A stretch of 64,000 nt of DNA. Source: Collinsella sp. (GTDB lineage: Bacteria > Actinomycetota > Coriobacteriia > Coriobacteriales > Coriobacteriaceae). A model generated the notes under the pieces. That model was given only the letters and a program-made list of their open reading frames with translations. It made no database searches and had not been told where the DNA came from. Of this stretch, positions 44,165-52,958 are shown piece after piece. How positions within the stretch are numbered: position 1 is the first letter of the stretch; every line of letters starts with the position of its first letter. Made by a program: the position numbers and the translations under genes. The stretch covers positions 357,383-421,382 of the forward strand of contig DXMK01000015.1 of NCBI GenBank assembly GCA_019414245.1, in the 5' to 3' direction.

Positions 44165-45151
44165 ATGGCGTTGAGCAAGGCATCATGCACCGGTCGCGGA
44201 TTGATTCCGGCAATTGGTGGACATGTGCACCGCATGTTCGATGAGGGTGAAGACGACCTGTTTTCGCTGAGCCTTGACGACGTGATGGATGATCGCCCGT
44301 GGACCGCCGACGAACTCATGGGCGGTGGGGCTCGCCTGTCAAGCCCCAATCCCGCACTTGCGCCTAAGCCCGCATCTGCGCCGACTCCTGCGCAGCCGCC
44401 TGTTTCGACGCCCGCGTCTACGCCCGCACCCATTTCGGCGCCCACACCCACTCCCCGCCCCGCAAGCGACCCGTCCGAGACGGCGGCATTTCTCGCTGCA
44501 GCGACGCAGGGCAAATCGGCCGACAGCACCGTTATGTACAGCGCCCAGCAGTTGCCTGTTCCTGCGGCACGCAAGCCTCCGGTCACAAGGCTCGATGAGC
44601 CCGTTGCCCATCAGGTTGCCTACGATTCCTGGGCTGCAGCCGATCTGGATGAGACCTCTACCGGCATGCCGGCGCTCGACGTTCCAGTTAACCCGCTTTT
44701 TGCCGCCAACACGAGCGCCGCGGACTATGAGGGCGGTGCGGCATATTCCGATTATTCCGATGGCTATGCTGGCACCGATCGCATCGAGACCGAGGATTAT
44801 GGCAACGCATCGAGCGATTATCTCAACGACCCGTACGCTGCCACGCCTGCACCGGAATATGACCCGGAGGCCGCGTCCGCGCCGGCGTATACCAAAAGCA
44901 CGGGCGAAGAGCGCTTCGCCGATTATTACGCCGAGGAAAAGGCACTGCGTTTCTCGGAATTTCCGCAGGCAGTCAAGGTTGCCTTTATCGCCATTGTCAT
45001 TGCCCTGCTCGGCGTCATTGCGTTTGAGGGATTCCGGCTGTTCTCCGGCCCCACCCAAGCGGAGTCGGAGACCCAGCAAAAAGAGGACGATAACGAGTAT
45101 CTGGACATCAACACCCTCAAGGGCGACCCCAACGACGGAGACGATGAGTAG
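44165..45151 (+). CDS. Hypothetical Pro/Ala-rich protein with C-terminal membrane anchor
   Basis: 328 residues from the ATG at 44165 (GAAAGGGTGG upstream). Not recognised. Residues ~1-60 are folded-looking with an acidic patch (FDEGEDDLFSLSLDDVMDD). Then comes ~60 residues of Pro-Ala-Ser-Thr repeats, a Tyr/Asp/Ala-rich region with repeated SDY motifs, a short helix (EERFADYYAEEKALRFSEF), one hydrophobic span near 275-297 and an acidic tail. The hydrophobic span suggests a single-pass protein with most of the chain in the cytosol. Probably lineage-specific. Confidence 0.6.
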   Translation: MALSKASCTGRGLIPAIGGHVHRMFDEGEDDLFSLSLDDVMDDRPWTADELMGGGARLSSPNPALAPKPASAPTPAQPPVSTPASTPAPISAPTPTPRPASDPSETAAFLAAATQGKSADSTVMYSAQQLPVPAARKPPVTRLDEPVAHQVAYDSWAAADLDETSTGMPALDVPVNPLFAANTSAADYEGGAAYSDYSDGYAGTDRIETEDYGNASSDYLNDPYAATPAPEYDPEAASAPAYTKSTGEERFADYYAEEKALRFSEFPQAVKVAFIAIVIALLGVIAFEGFRLFSGPTQAESETQQKEDDNEYLDINTLKGDPNDGDDE

Positions 45152-45188
45152 CGAGGGTTAAGGGAGGGCCGGAAGAGCCGGCGGCATG

Positions 45189-46511
45189 TTACGGCTCCAA
45201 AAGCCCTGCCATAAAGATGGGCAGATACAGCACGTCACCATCGCGGTGAAGATTACATTCCGCAAGTACCAGGGCGCGATCGATTCCGTAGCCCTTCGTC
45301 GCGAGCGCGTTGTCGAGCGCCGCATGGGACTTAAAGCTCTTGCCCGACTTGACCTCGATGGCAAGGACCTCCCCATCGAGCGTCTCCTCCACAAAATCGA
45401 GCTCGCCGACTTTTTTAGACGTAAAGTAGCGCAATCTGAATCCGTGGGCTTTGAGCTCTTGGGCAACGAAGCCCTCAAACGCCGCCCCCATGTTCATGCC
45501 AAAGGCGTCTTCCGCCTCCCCATCAAAAACGCCTTGGGCGACCCTTTTGGAATACGACGACATGAGCATTCCGGTGTCCAAGTAAAACAGCTTGAACAGA
45601 TTTCGTTGCTCCCCCAATAAAAGGGGTGCCACGGGCGCCGTTACGTTATACACGGGAAGCGCGACACCCGCCTCCGATAGCCAGAGAAAATGATCTGTCA
45701 CCTGCGAAAAACGTTTGACACCGTTAATCGATGACAGTTTGAATCGCTTGTTTTTGGAGCCGGCCTCGCTGGGAATCAGATCATAGATATCGCGAATAAC
45801 CAAGCGTAGCTCAGGCGGAGCGTACTTTGCGATGTCATCGCGATACAGGGCGTGAAGATCGCGGTGGATGTTTCGAACCTCGTCGACATTGCGCGTCGCC
45901 AAGAAGGAATTGACCGCGTCGGGCATGCCTCCCACCACCACATACTGATGGAACAGATCGAGCAAACGGTCATACAGATAGCCGGGGAGCTCCCCTTCAT
46001 CCTTTAGACAGCCCCTGAGCATGTCAAACGCTCCGGCAGCAACGCCGCTTGCCCAGCAGAACTCCTCAAAGTCGAGCGGGTACATCTGGACCTGCTCGAC
46101 ATACCCCACCGGCAGGGAATCGATGCCCTCGAGCTCAACGCCAAGGAGCGATCCGGTAAGGATGTATCGAAAGTCGCCGCGCTGGACCAGGTATTTGATA
46201 AACGTCACTACGTTGGGGCATCGCTGCACCTCGTCGATAACCACAACGGTCTTGTTCGCAACCATCGGCTGCGTTGCAGCAATAGACATGCGCATAAGCA
46301 GGTCATCCGCGCTTTTTGCCGCCAAAAACGAATCGCGCACGGACGCGTCGGCGATAAGGTCGAACGTCACGACATTTTCGAACGATTCGCTTGCAAAGAC
46401 GTTGACCAAATATGACTTTCCTACCTGTCGGGCGCCCTTGACCAAAAGAGCCTTGTTAGGCGACGAGGCAAGCCAAGATTCAAACTGTGCTTTCGCTTTT
46501 CTCTGTAGCAT
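45189..46511 (-). CDS. AAA+ ATPase with DUF4143 domain
   Basis: 440 residues from the ATG at 46511 (AGGGG upstream). The N-terminal ATPase has Walker A GARQVGKSYL (~26-35), Walker B VVVIDEVQRCP and sensor ILTGSLLG. The DUF4143 C-terminal part has KLFYLDTGMLMS, NMGAAFEGFVAQEL and a nuclease-like ELDFV...AIEVKSGKS pattern. These proteins are widespread, often mobile and of unknown function; a role in defence or toxin-type systems has been suggested for some. Single gene, with 33-bp repeats just upstream. Confidence 0.85.
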   Translation of the reverse strand: MLQRKAKAQFESWLASSPNKALLVKGARQVGKSYLVNVFASESFENVVTFDLIADASVRDSFLAAKSADDLLMRMSIAATQPMVANKTVVVIDEVQRCPNVVTFIKYLVQRGDFRYILTGSLLGVELEGIDSLPVGYVEQVQMYPLDFEEFCWASGVAAGAFDMLRGCLKDEGELPGYLYDRLLDLFHQYVVVGGMPDAVNSFLATRNVDEVRNIHRDLHALYRDDIAKYAPPELRLVIRDIYDLIPSEAGSKNKRFKLSSINGVKRFSQVTDHFLWLSEAGVALPVYNVTAPVAPLLLGEQRNLFKLFYLDTGMLMSSYSKRVAQGVFDGEAEDAFGMNMGAAFEGFVAQELKAHGFRLRYFTSKKVGELDFVEETLDGEVLAIEVKSGKSFKSHAALDNALATKGYGIDRALVLAECNLHRDGDVLYLPIFMAGLLEP

Positions 46512-46547
46512 AAGCGTACCCCTTATTACGTGCTGTTTTAGCACTAG

Positions 46548-46679
46548 GATACACTTTTCCGTGGTTGCTAGATGCTCATTTCGACACTTTTTCGAGATTT
46601 TGAAGTGTGTATTACGACACTTTTCCGTACTTTTACACGGGATATTTCGACACTTTTTCGGATTTAAGCCTAACAGCAG
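46548..46679. repeat. Four tandem 33-bp repeats upstream of the DUF4143 ATPase
   Basis: A 14-base core close to TCGACACTTTTTCG begins at 46548, 46581, 46614 and 46647, each exactly 33 bases apart. The cores differ at up to three positions while the intervening 19 bases vary. The array starts ~37 bases before the ATPase ATG. It could be an operator array, or a relic of an 11-residue coding repeat, since 33 is divisible by three. Confidence 0.75.
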
Positions 46680-46879
46680 CCGGCGAAATCAAGCGCCGTC
46701 TGCACATCATTTCGCAGGCGGCGCTTGATTTGTGTCCGCGCGCGCTGATAGACTCCATCGTGCCAGCAAGGAGCGGGCGCGTTTTATCCAGAGTCGGGGT
46801 AGAGAGTTGGCTCCACGATCCCGACGCCAACCGGCCAAGAGGCACGGTGGCCCTGCCAACATCGATGAAAGGAGTCCGT

Positions 46880-47302
46880 ATGGACAATTTCTCCGTGCGC
46901 AGTGAGCGCAACTTCCACAACCTGGTAGCCAAGCCAAAACGAATGCATCTTCTGGACAAGCCGAACGGCTATGCCTCGGCCATGGTCAAGAGCAGCCTCT
47001 CCCACCAGATGCGCTTTACCGTGCAGGTGCTCGAGGAAGAGCTCTGCGTTGCCGGCGACCCGCACGTGCTACAGATCAAGCTGCTCGGAGACGACTCGCG
47101 CGAGTCGTCCAGCTGGAAGCTCTTTGCCGACGGCTCGTGCGTCGCAAGCGGCTCGGGTGACTTTGCCCGTGAGTGCTTCTGCGAGGGCGCCGAGGTGTTT
47201 TTGGACTTGTGTCGTGATGCCGTCGAGGCTGCCAAGCTGCACCAGTGGAGCCAGAGGGAGTATGAGCTGCTGAGTGCCGCGCGCGGGATTGCGGGGGTGT
47301 AA
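46880..47302 (+). CDS. Hypothetical cytosolic protein, 140 aa
   Basis: Start ATG at 46880 with AAAGGAG 5 bases upstream. Not recognised. Soluble, mixed alpha/beta-looking, four Cys (two close together in ARECFCEG), basic N-terminal half (NFHNLVAKPKRMHLLDKPNG) and a helical C-terminus. No signal peptide or membrane span. Codon use matches the chromosome. It stands alone, divergent from the ATPase repeats. Probably a lineage-specific protein. Confidence 0.6.
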   Translation: MDNFSVRSERNFHNLVAKPKRMHLLDKPNGYASAMVKSSLSHQMRFTVQVLEEELCVAGDPHVLQIKLLGDDSRESSSWKLFADGSCVASGSGDFARECFCEGAEVFLDLCRDAVEAAKLHQWSQREYELLSAARGIAGV

Positions 47303-47803
47303 ACAGGCGGAGCGCTCCTGAAGCCTTATTCCACACGATCGGGTGTACTCATCTGCAACTCGACTTGCTACCAGATGGTGCAATCACGTTCCACGTCGGT
47401 TAAGCCAGACCCCGGCCGGTCGTTGGCAAGTGAAACAACATCTCCCACCCATAGGCCTCTAAGACCGACCGTCCACTATAATCCAAGCGGTTAGCGTCTC
47501 CCAAAATCGCCATGGACACGTCTTCCAAGATGCCCTCTCAACTGTGCAGAAATAACAGCCGCCCATACGGTCGATGTGCTCCTTGCACGTCTCGCTGACC
47601 ACGCAACGATGGAAAACAGGTTCCTGGACGGATGACCCCTGAGGGGATGCATGAAATCGGCATCGAGGCCATCGTCTGTCGAACAATACCTGCCCATACT
47701 TTTAAAACATGAGAACAAGACGCCGGCGTCGGTATCGTTTTCAATTCAGTTTAAAACTGAGGAGATTCAGGAGCCAGCCGAATAAACTAAGACTCACTTA
47801 GTA
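47303..47803. other. Intergenic stretch of ~500 bp without a supported gene
   Basis: Short minus-strand frames (for example 47459-47686, Cys/Trp-rich) lack ribosome sites and continue poorly into one another, so I do not call them. A palindrome CAGTTTTAAACTG-like sequence lies near 47745-47757. The composition is less GC-rich than the flanking genes, and the stretch may be a decayed gene. Confidence 0.4.
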
Positions 47804-47831
47804 ATTGCTAAATTTCTGACTGGGTATATAG
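47804..47831 (+). promoter_or_regulatory. Candidate promoter of the HTH cassette
   Basis: TTGCTA (47804-47809) and TATAGT (47826-47831) with a 16-base spacer, ~43 bases before the HTH gene ATG. Local AT-richness supports it. Confidence 0.5.
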
Positions 47832-47874
47832 TATCTGACAGTAATAAGGATTCTTTACTATATGTGAGGCAGAA

Positions 47875-48330
47875 ATGACTTCAACGGATGATGAACTAGT
47901 CAGCAGGCTCCAAGCTCACCTGTCAACCATTCGCAAGGCGGCGGGCTGGAGTGGCGAACGGCTTGCGAACGAACTAGGCATAACAAAGCAAACCGTCAGC
48001 AGCCTTGAGACGGGTAAAACGCAGATGACGAAGATGCACTATCTCGCCATCAGGGCGGTATTCAACAACGAAATCGCCGTCAGCGGAAACGAGGATCTGG
48101 CAAAAATAATTCAGCTATTCGTTGACCAACCAGTAGCACCCAAACTAGAGAAGATGCAAAATGCCCTTAAAGAAGGGGATGAGAAGGGGACACAACAAGA
48201 GGCAGCTACTAAGCAGAGCGCCATAGTTGGAGCAACCGCTCTCACCGCCGCCCTAATCCCCGCTTCATCGGCATTGATTCCGGCATTGGGCTCTCTTGCA
48301 TATCAACTTGCAAAATCAATCAAGAAATGA
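47875..48330 (+). CDS. XRE-family HTH protein with hydrophobic C-terminus
   Basis: 151 residues. Residues ~10-68 are a Cro/C1 HTH: LSTIRKAAGWSGERLANELG, then ITKQTVSSLETGKTQMTK. A polar linker (~95-115) leads to an Ala/Leu-rich hydrophobic segment (~118-146) ending in basic KSIKK, which may anchor it to the membrane or mediate assembly. First gene of a three-gene cassette with lower GC than its surroundings. Perhaps the regulator of the next two genes. Function otherwise unknown. Confidence 0.75.
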   Translation: MTSTDDELVSRLQAHLSTIRKAAGWSGERLANELGITKQTVSSLETGKTQMTKMHYLAIRAVFNNEIAVSGNEDLAKIIQLFVDQPVAPKLEKMQNALKEGDEKGTQQEAATKQSAIVGATALTAALIPASSALIPALGSLAYQLAKSIKK

Positions 48331-48342
48331 GGTGTACAGAAA

Positions 48343-48870
48343 TTGGAGTCGGAAAACACTGATCTGCCCGCAAAGAACAAAGGCCTCGTGTGGCTCGAGC
48401 AGCACAAAGTCCAGATTGGCATCGGTGTATTTGTGGCAATCAGTTCAATCGTTAGCATTACGATTGCCGCGAAAACGGGCCATACGCCTAAATTCAAAAC
48501 TATTTGCAACGGCGCAGACAAAGGTGTTGCCACGATTGCTAAGGCAGCAGAAAAGGCCTCCTTGCCAGTGGTCAACCTTACCGGAGTCAAGAAAACTGCA
48601 ACGGGACTCGGACATGACTTGCTTCTTTCGAATCAGGCAGTTAACAAGCGTCTCGTCTCCAGCGGAATGATGACAAAAGAGCCCTGGGGCTACAAGCTCA
48701 CAGAAGTCGGCAAACTCTTTGGGAAAGAAACAGTCAAAGTAACGCGCGCCGGTTATACCTTCTCAAATATCGAATGGGATGAAGCGGTTGTCCCGTTTGT
48801 TTTTACTTCCGACGAACTTGCGAGCATTAACGCCAAAAAAACTCACATTGCGCAAGTCATAGCCCAGTAG
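48343..48870 (+). CDS. Hypothetical single-span membrane protein
   Basis: 175 residues from a TTG at 48343, 12 bases after the HTH gene, with GAGGTG upstream. Residues ~24-43 form one hydrophobic span (IGIGVFVAISSIVSITIAA). The remainder has a conserved-looking C-terminal domain: LLLSNQAVNKRLVSSGMM, EPWGYKLTEVGKLFGKE, then IEWDEAVVPFVF. That part recalls the small winged-helix-like end of phage antirepressor-type proteins, but I cannot assign a family. Likely co-expressed with its neighbours. Confidence 0.6.
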   Translation: MESENTDLPAKNKGLVWLEQHKVQIGIGVFVAISSIVSITIAAKTGHTPKFKTICNGADKGVATIAKAAEKASLPVVNLTGVKKTATGLGHDLLLSNQAVNKRLVSSGMMTKEPWGYKLTEVGKLFGKETVKVTRAGYTFSNIEWDEAVVPFVFTSDELASINAKKTHIAQVIAQ

Positions 48871-48921
48871 TCAAATCTGATACACCGTGCGCCCCGCGTA
48901 CGCAAACGAAAAGGAGACACC

Positions 48922-49140
48922 ATGGTCATATACAGAACTCAAGAATGGAACGGATACGGAAAGCAAAACTACTACTGGAATGAATACCGCCGTGAGGGCG
49001 ACACGGTTGTCAAATACAAGTGTAATAGGCGCAAGTTCTTCGATGGGGACGAAAGCAACTGGGAAGAAAGCGAGCATGAAGAAGATTCGTGGAGCATTGA
49101 CGATCCCAATATGCCCGATTGGCTGAACGGCTACCTCTAA
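48922..49140 (+). CDS. Small acidic hypothetical protein
   Basis: 72 residues, ATG at 48922 after AAAGGAG. Aromatic and charged: MVIYRTQEWNGYGKQNYYWN at the start, one Cys, then a strongly acidic C-terminal half (DGDESNWEESEHEEDSWSID). No family recognised. It is followed by a terminator and closes the cassette. Size and acidity would suit an antitoxin, inhibitor or DNA-mimic protein; this is only a guess. Confidence 0.6.
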   Translation: MVIYRTQEWNGYGKQNYYWNEYRREGDTVVKYKCNRRKFFDGDESNWEESEHEEDSWSIDDPNMPDWLNGYL

Positions 49141-49164
49141 TAACTATTAACTAGCAGCCCTTGA

Positions 49165-49196
49165 AAGCCCCACTTTCCACAGGGAACGTGGGGCTT
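49165..49196. terminator. Terminator after the HTH cassette
   Basis: AAGCCCCAC (49165-49173) pairs perfectly with GTGGGGCTT (49188-49196), 25 bases after the acidic-protein stop. The T run is weak (TTGATATT). Confidence 0.6.
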
Positions 49197-49424
49197 GATA
49201 TTGCCCTCCTGTCCGAAAGCACTTTCCATCTCAGCTTTCAATCTAGGCAACCACAATGGTATGGGCCATGGCCGTCAGTTCACCAATCTCAATAAACCTG
49301 TCTTTTGTAATGCGATTGACCAATGCGCCGACTCTCTGGTCGGTCGCATCGACATCACAAGCGATGCGCAGCCCGGGAGAGCCGCCAAAAGCAGCTGCTT
49401 GCCTGATGCACAAAAGCGCAGAAA

Positions 49425-49567
49425 CCCGCATCCCGAATATGGTGGGATGCGGGCACGGACAATCGTGTGTCCCATTCCAGGCGCGGATTCTGGGATGCAA
49501 TCTCCGCCGAGGGCTCCAAGGGGAAAGCGCATCCCATTCTGAGCATCGATTCCGGGATGCATTTTCC
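49425..49567. repeat. GGGATGC motif array
   Basis: A hairpin CCCGCATCCC/GGGATGCGGG (49425-49453) is followed by two 35-base direct repeats (49471-49505 and 49533-49567) that share CCCATTC, an 8-base variable middle and GATTC-GGGATGC-TCC. Five GGGATGC motifs in both orientations occur within 143 bases. The ~480-base gap 49197-49677 holds no gene I can support. Confidence 0.65.
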
Positions 49568-49677
49568 ACTCCAAACAAAAGGCCCCGGCTCGCGATGGAG
49601 CCGGGGCCAAAGGCACAGCATATGCAGTTGGCGTTGAGCGCGGACGGCCCGTCAACAATGGCCGTCCGCACCCCACC

Positions 49678-52455
49678 CTACCCGCGGTGACGGGCGCGAC
49701 TGTAAGGCGTATCCACCATGGGTAGATCCGGACGCAGCTTGCCGTCGAATGCGCGATAGGCGTTCTGCACGGCGGGCGCCGTGGGGATCGTTGCGATCTC
49801 GCCGATGCCCTTGCCGCCGTATGCCACGGGCAGTAGCTCGTCCTTCTCCACATAGATGGCGTGGATATCCGGAATCTCGGGCGCACGGAACAGTCCGAGC
49901 GTGCCGTACCTTGCCTGGGGTACGCAGTCCTTGAGCGGCCAGTCCTCGGTAAGCGCATAGCCCATACCCATGAGCACACCGCCTTCGATCTGGCCCTGGA
50001 TGGAGATGGGGTTGACCACCTTGCCGGAATCGTGCGCGGCATAGACCTCACTCACGCGGCCATCGTTATCCAGAATGACCACATGCGTGGCAAAGCCGTA
50101 GCAGATGTGGCTCTTGGGGTTGGGGACGTCGGCGCCCAGCTTGTCGGTCGGCTCCAGGTATACGTAGCCAAACTCGCATCCCTCGAGCGCCTTGATGGCG
50201 GCCGCGGGATCTTGAGGATGCATGCCCTGACCGGCGACGAGTTCCTGCGTGCGCAGCTGATAGGCGTGGCCGTCGTCGTACTCGATCTTGACGCCGTCAC
50301 CATGGGCGCTCACCGGGGCGGTAGGCGCAGGCTTGCCGGCCTCGATGCCAACCATGGCATCGCGCAGCAGGAAGGCGGCGCCGCGCACGGCCTCGCCGGT
50401 CACGACCGTCTGACGCGAGCCAGACGTGGTGCCGGAGTCGGGAGCGTTCTCGGTGGAGCACTCGCCGTTGGCAATGCAGCTCAGCGGCAGACCGCAGGCC
50501 TCGGCAACGTCCTGTAAAAAGACCGTGTTGCAGCCCTGGCCGATGTCGGACGTGGCGGCATAGACCGCGGCCACGCCGTTCTCGATGCGAATCTTGCAGC
50601 GGCCGGCATCGGGCAGGCCCACGCCCACGCCGGCGTTCTTCATGGCGCAGGCGATACCGGCGTGTCCGGGATGCGCATAGTAGGCATCCTTGACCTCGAG
50701 CAGCGTTTCCTTAAGTGCCGTGGAGCAGTCGGCAATCTGGCCGTTGGGCAAAACCTCGCCCGGCTCGATGGCATTACGGTAACGAATCTCCCACGGATCC
50801 AGGCCGACCTTCTCGGCCAGCAGGTCGATCAGGCTCTCGAGTGCAAACTCGGACTGGCAAACGCCAAAGCCGCGGTACGCACCGGCGGGCGGGTTGTTGG
50901 TGTAGTAGCCAAAGCCGCGAATGTCGGTGTTCTGGTACTTGTAGGGGCCGACGGCATGCGTGCAGGCGCGCTCGAGCACCGGGCCGCACAGCGACGCGTA
51001 GGCGCCGGTATCAAAGTTGATCTCGCAGTCCAGGCCAGTAAAGTTGCCCTCGGCGTCGCAACCCAGCGTAAAAGTACCGTCCATGGCATGACGCTTGGGA
51101 TGGAACGCAAGCGACTCGGCACGCGTGAGCTTGCACTTCACAGGACGCTGGAACTTATATGCGGCGAGCGCGGCCAGGTGCTGGATCGAAACGTCCTCCT
51201 TACCGCCAAAGCCGCCACCCACGAGCATGGTCTCGACGACCACGCGCTCGGGCTCGCTATCCCAGCCAAACATGTGGGCACACTCTTTGCGCGTGTCGTA
51301 GGCGCCCTGGTCGGTCGACTGCACCTTGACGCCGTTCTTGTACGGGAAGGCGACGGCGCACTCGGGCTCCAAGAAGGCATGCTCGGTAAAGGGCGTGGTA
51401 AAGCGCTGCGTCACGGTAAACGCGCTCTCTGCCAGCGCCTTGGCGGCGTCGCCGCGCGTCACGTGACGGCTCTGGCACACGTTGTCCTTGAGCTCCACCG
51501 TGTTGCCAAAGGCAAAGAAGCTGTCGTGCAGGCGCGGGGCGTCGGCAGCCCTGGCCTCGACAATGTTACGCACGGGCTCCAGCGGCTCGTAATCGATCTT
51601 TACGAGCTTCTTGGCCTTCTCGAGCGTCGCCTCATCCTCGGCAACCACCAGCACGATGGCATCGCCCACGCAGCGGGTGATATCGCCCTGGGCAATCATG
51701 ACGTCCCAGTCCTGGATAAGGTGGCCGACCTGGTTGACCGGCACGTCTTCGGCGCGCAGGATGCCCACCACGCCGGGCAGGGCCTCGGCCTTGGAGGTGT
51801 CGATGGAGAGCACGCGGGCGCGCGGATATTTGGAGCGCACGGCGCTGGCGTAGGCCAGACCCGGCTGATCGAGCTCGTCGATGTCATCGGGATACTTGCC
51901 CTCGCCGAGCACCTTCTTGCGCACGTCGATACGGAAGGCGCGCTTGCCCACGCCGTAGTCGTCGCCGCGCTCCAAGTCCTCGTCGATCTGCTTTTCGCCG
52001 CGGAGCACCGCAGCGGCCAGCGAAATGCCCTCGATAATCTTTTTGTAGCCGGTGCAGCGGCAGACGTTGCCGCGGATGGCGTACTTGATCTGCTCCTCGG
52101 TGGGCTCGGGGTCCTCGGCGATGAGCGCCGCGCCCGCCATGACCATGCCGGGGATGCAAAAACCGCACTGCACGGCGCCCACGGCGCCAAAGGCGTACAC
52201 AAAGGCCTCGCGCACGTCCTCGGGCAGGCCCTCGACAGTCACGATGTTGCGACCGGCGGCAAGGGCGGTGGTCAGCACGCACGCCTTGACGGCCGCACCG
52301 TCCACGTGAATGGTGCAGGTGCCGCAGGCGCCCTCGGAGCAGCCGTCCTTGGCGGAATGGATGTGCAGGTCGTCGCGCAGGTAGCGCAGCAGCGGCTTGT
52401 TCTGAGTCGTCGTGTGCTCGACACCGTTAACGGTAAAAGTGAATTCCTGTGCCAT
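49678..52455 (-). CDS. xdhD: Xanthine dehydrogenase-like molybdenum hydroxylase (XdhD, selenium-dependent type)
   Basis: Hydroxylates or reductively dehydroxylates purines (xanthine/urate level). 925 residues: an N-terminal two-[2Fe-2S] domain with Cys39, 44, 47, 59 and Cys97, 100, 132, 134, fused to the molybdopterin domain. The FAD domain of classic xanthine dehydrogenase is missing, so electrons must pass to another partner. Mo-site marks: VGGGFGGKEDVS, PPAGAYRGFGVCQSEFALE and the catalytic Glu886 in GGKGIGE. The label selenium-dependent refers to the cofactor ligand; no selenocysteine codon is needed. It lies 12 bases after the ferredoxin gene. Confidence 0.9.
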   Translation of the reverse strand: MAQEFTFTVNGVEHTTTQNKPLLRYLRDDLHIHSAKDGCSEGACGTCTIHVDGAAVKACVLTTALAAGRNIVTVEGLPEDVREAFVYAFGAVGAVQCGFCIPGMVMAGAALIAEDPEPTEEQIKYAIRGNVCRCTGYKKIIEGISLAAAVLRGEKQIDEDLERGDDYGVGKRAFRIDVRKKVLGEGKYPDDIDELDQPGLAYASAVRSKYPRARVLSIDTSKAEALPGVVGILRAEDVPVNQVGHLIQDWDVMIAQGDITRCVGDAIVLVVAEDEATLEKAKKLVKIDYEPLEPVRNIVEARAADAPRLHDSFFAFGNTVELKDNVCQSRHVTRGDAAKALAESAFTVTQRFTTPFTEHAFLEPECAVAFPYKNGVKVQSTDQGAYDTRKECAHMFGWDSEPERVVVETMLVGGGFGGKEDVSIQHLAALAAYKFQRPVKCKLTRAESLAFHPKRHAMDGTFTLGCDAEGNFTGLDCEINFDTGAYASLCGPVLERACTHAVGPYKYQNTDIRGFGYYTNNPPAGAYRGFGVCQSEFALESLIDLLAEKVGLDPWEIRYRNAIEPGEVLPNGQIADCSTALKETLLEVKDAYYAHPGHAGIACAMKNAGVGVGLPDAGRCKIRIENGVAAVYAATSDIGQGCNTVFLQDVAEACGLPLSCIANGECSTENAPDSGTTSGSRQTVVTGEAVRGAAFLLRDAMVGIEAGKPAPTAPVSAHGDGVKIEYDDGHAYQLRTQELVAGQGMHPQDPAAAIKALEGCEFGYVYLEPTDKLGADVPNPKSHICYGFATHVVILDNDGRVSEVYAAHDSGKVVNPISIQGQIEGGVLMGMGYALTEDWPLKDCVPQARYGTLGLFRAPEIPDIHAIYVEKDELLPVAYGGKGIGEIATIPTAPAVQNAYRAFDGKLRPDLPMVDTPYSRARHRG

Positions 52456-52467
52456 GGTGATTCCCTT

Positions 52468-52947
52468 CTACACGCCGGCGGCGATGCCGGTGCGGTCGTG
52501 AATGGCGCCATGCGGGCAGACGACGGCGCACATGCCGCACGACAGGCAGTCCGCGCCGTCGATATGGGCGCAGTTGTCCTCGATGCGGATAGCGCCTGCA
52601 GGGCACTTTTTGGCGCACATGCCGCAACCGATGCAGCTCGTGTCGCAGATCTTGCGGGCAATGGCGCCCTTATCGGTGTTGTTGCAGCGCACCAGGATGT
52701 TCTGGTAGCCGGGAACGAAGGCAATCACGCGCTGCGGGCACGCCATGCCGCACAGGCCACAGCCCGTGCACTTTGAGCGATCCACGCGGGCGATGCCATC
52801 GACCAGCGCAATGGCGCCGTGGGGGCAGGCCGTGACGCAGGCGCCACAGCCAATGCAGCCTTCGCTGCAGCGGGCATCGCCGCCTGCGGAGGCGCAACCG
52901 CTTCCGCAGGCAACGTAGGCCACGTTATGTTGAATGGATTTGGCCAT
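52468..52947 (-). CDS. Ferredoxin-like protein with four [4Fe-4S] motifs
   Basis: 159 residues. Four C-x2-C-x2-C-x3-C-P motifs are complete: Cys31/34/37/41, 60/63/66/70, 105/108/111/115 and 134/137/140/144. An N-terminal Cys14, Cys18 and Cys27 are extra. There is no signal peptide, so it is cytosolic. Placed between xdhD and ygfK, it is the natural electron carrier between the FAD-less hydroxylase and the flavin domain of YgfK. Confidence 0.85.
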   Translation of the reverse strand: MAKSIQHNVAYVACGSGCASAGGDARCSEGCIGCGACVTACPHGAIALVDGIARVDRSKCTGCGLCGMACPQRVIAFVPGYQNILVRCNNTDKGAIARKICDTSCIGCGMCAKKCPAGAIRIEDNCAHIDGADCLSCGMCAVVCPHGAIHDRTGIAAGV

Positions 52948-52958
52948 AAGAGACTCGC

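Noticed and set aside
46572..46667. 31-codon plus-strand frame with 11-residue TLFR repeats
   Set aside because: No ribosome site and explained by the 33-bp DNA repeat; kept only as a possible relic.
47459..47744. Short minus-strand Cys/Trp-rich frames
   Set aside because: Three overlapping frames, none with a ribosome site or family match; perhaps a decayed gene but not supportable.
49678..52455. Selenocysteine codon in xdhD
   Set aside because: The frame has no internal TGA; selenium dependence of this class comes from the cofactor, not from selenocysteine.
50662..52776. Plus-strand frame of ~700 codons opposite xdhD and the ferredoxin
   Set aside because: Antisense of genes whose metal-binding residues are all in place.
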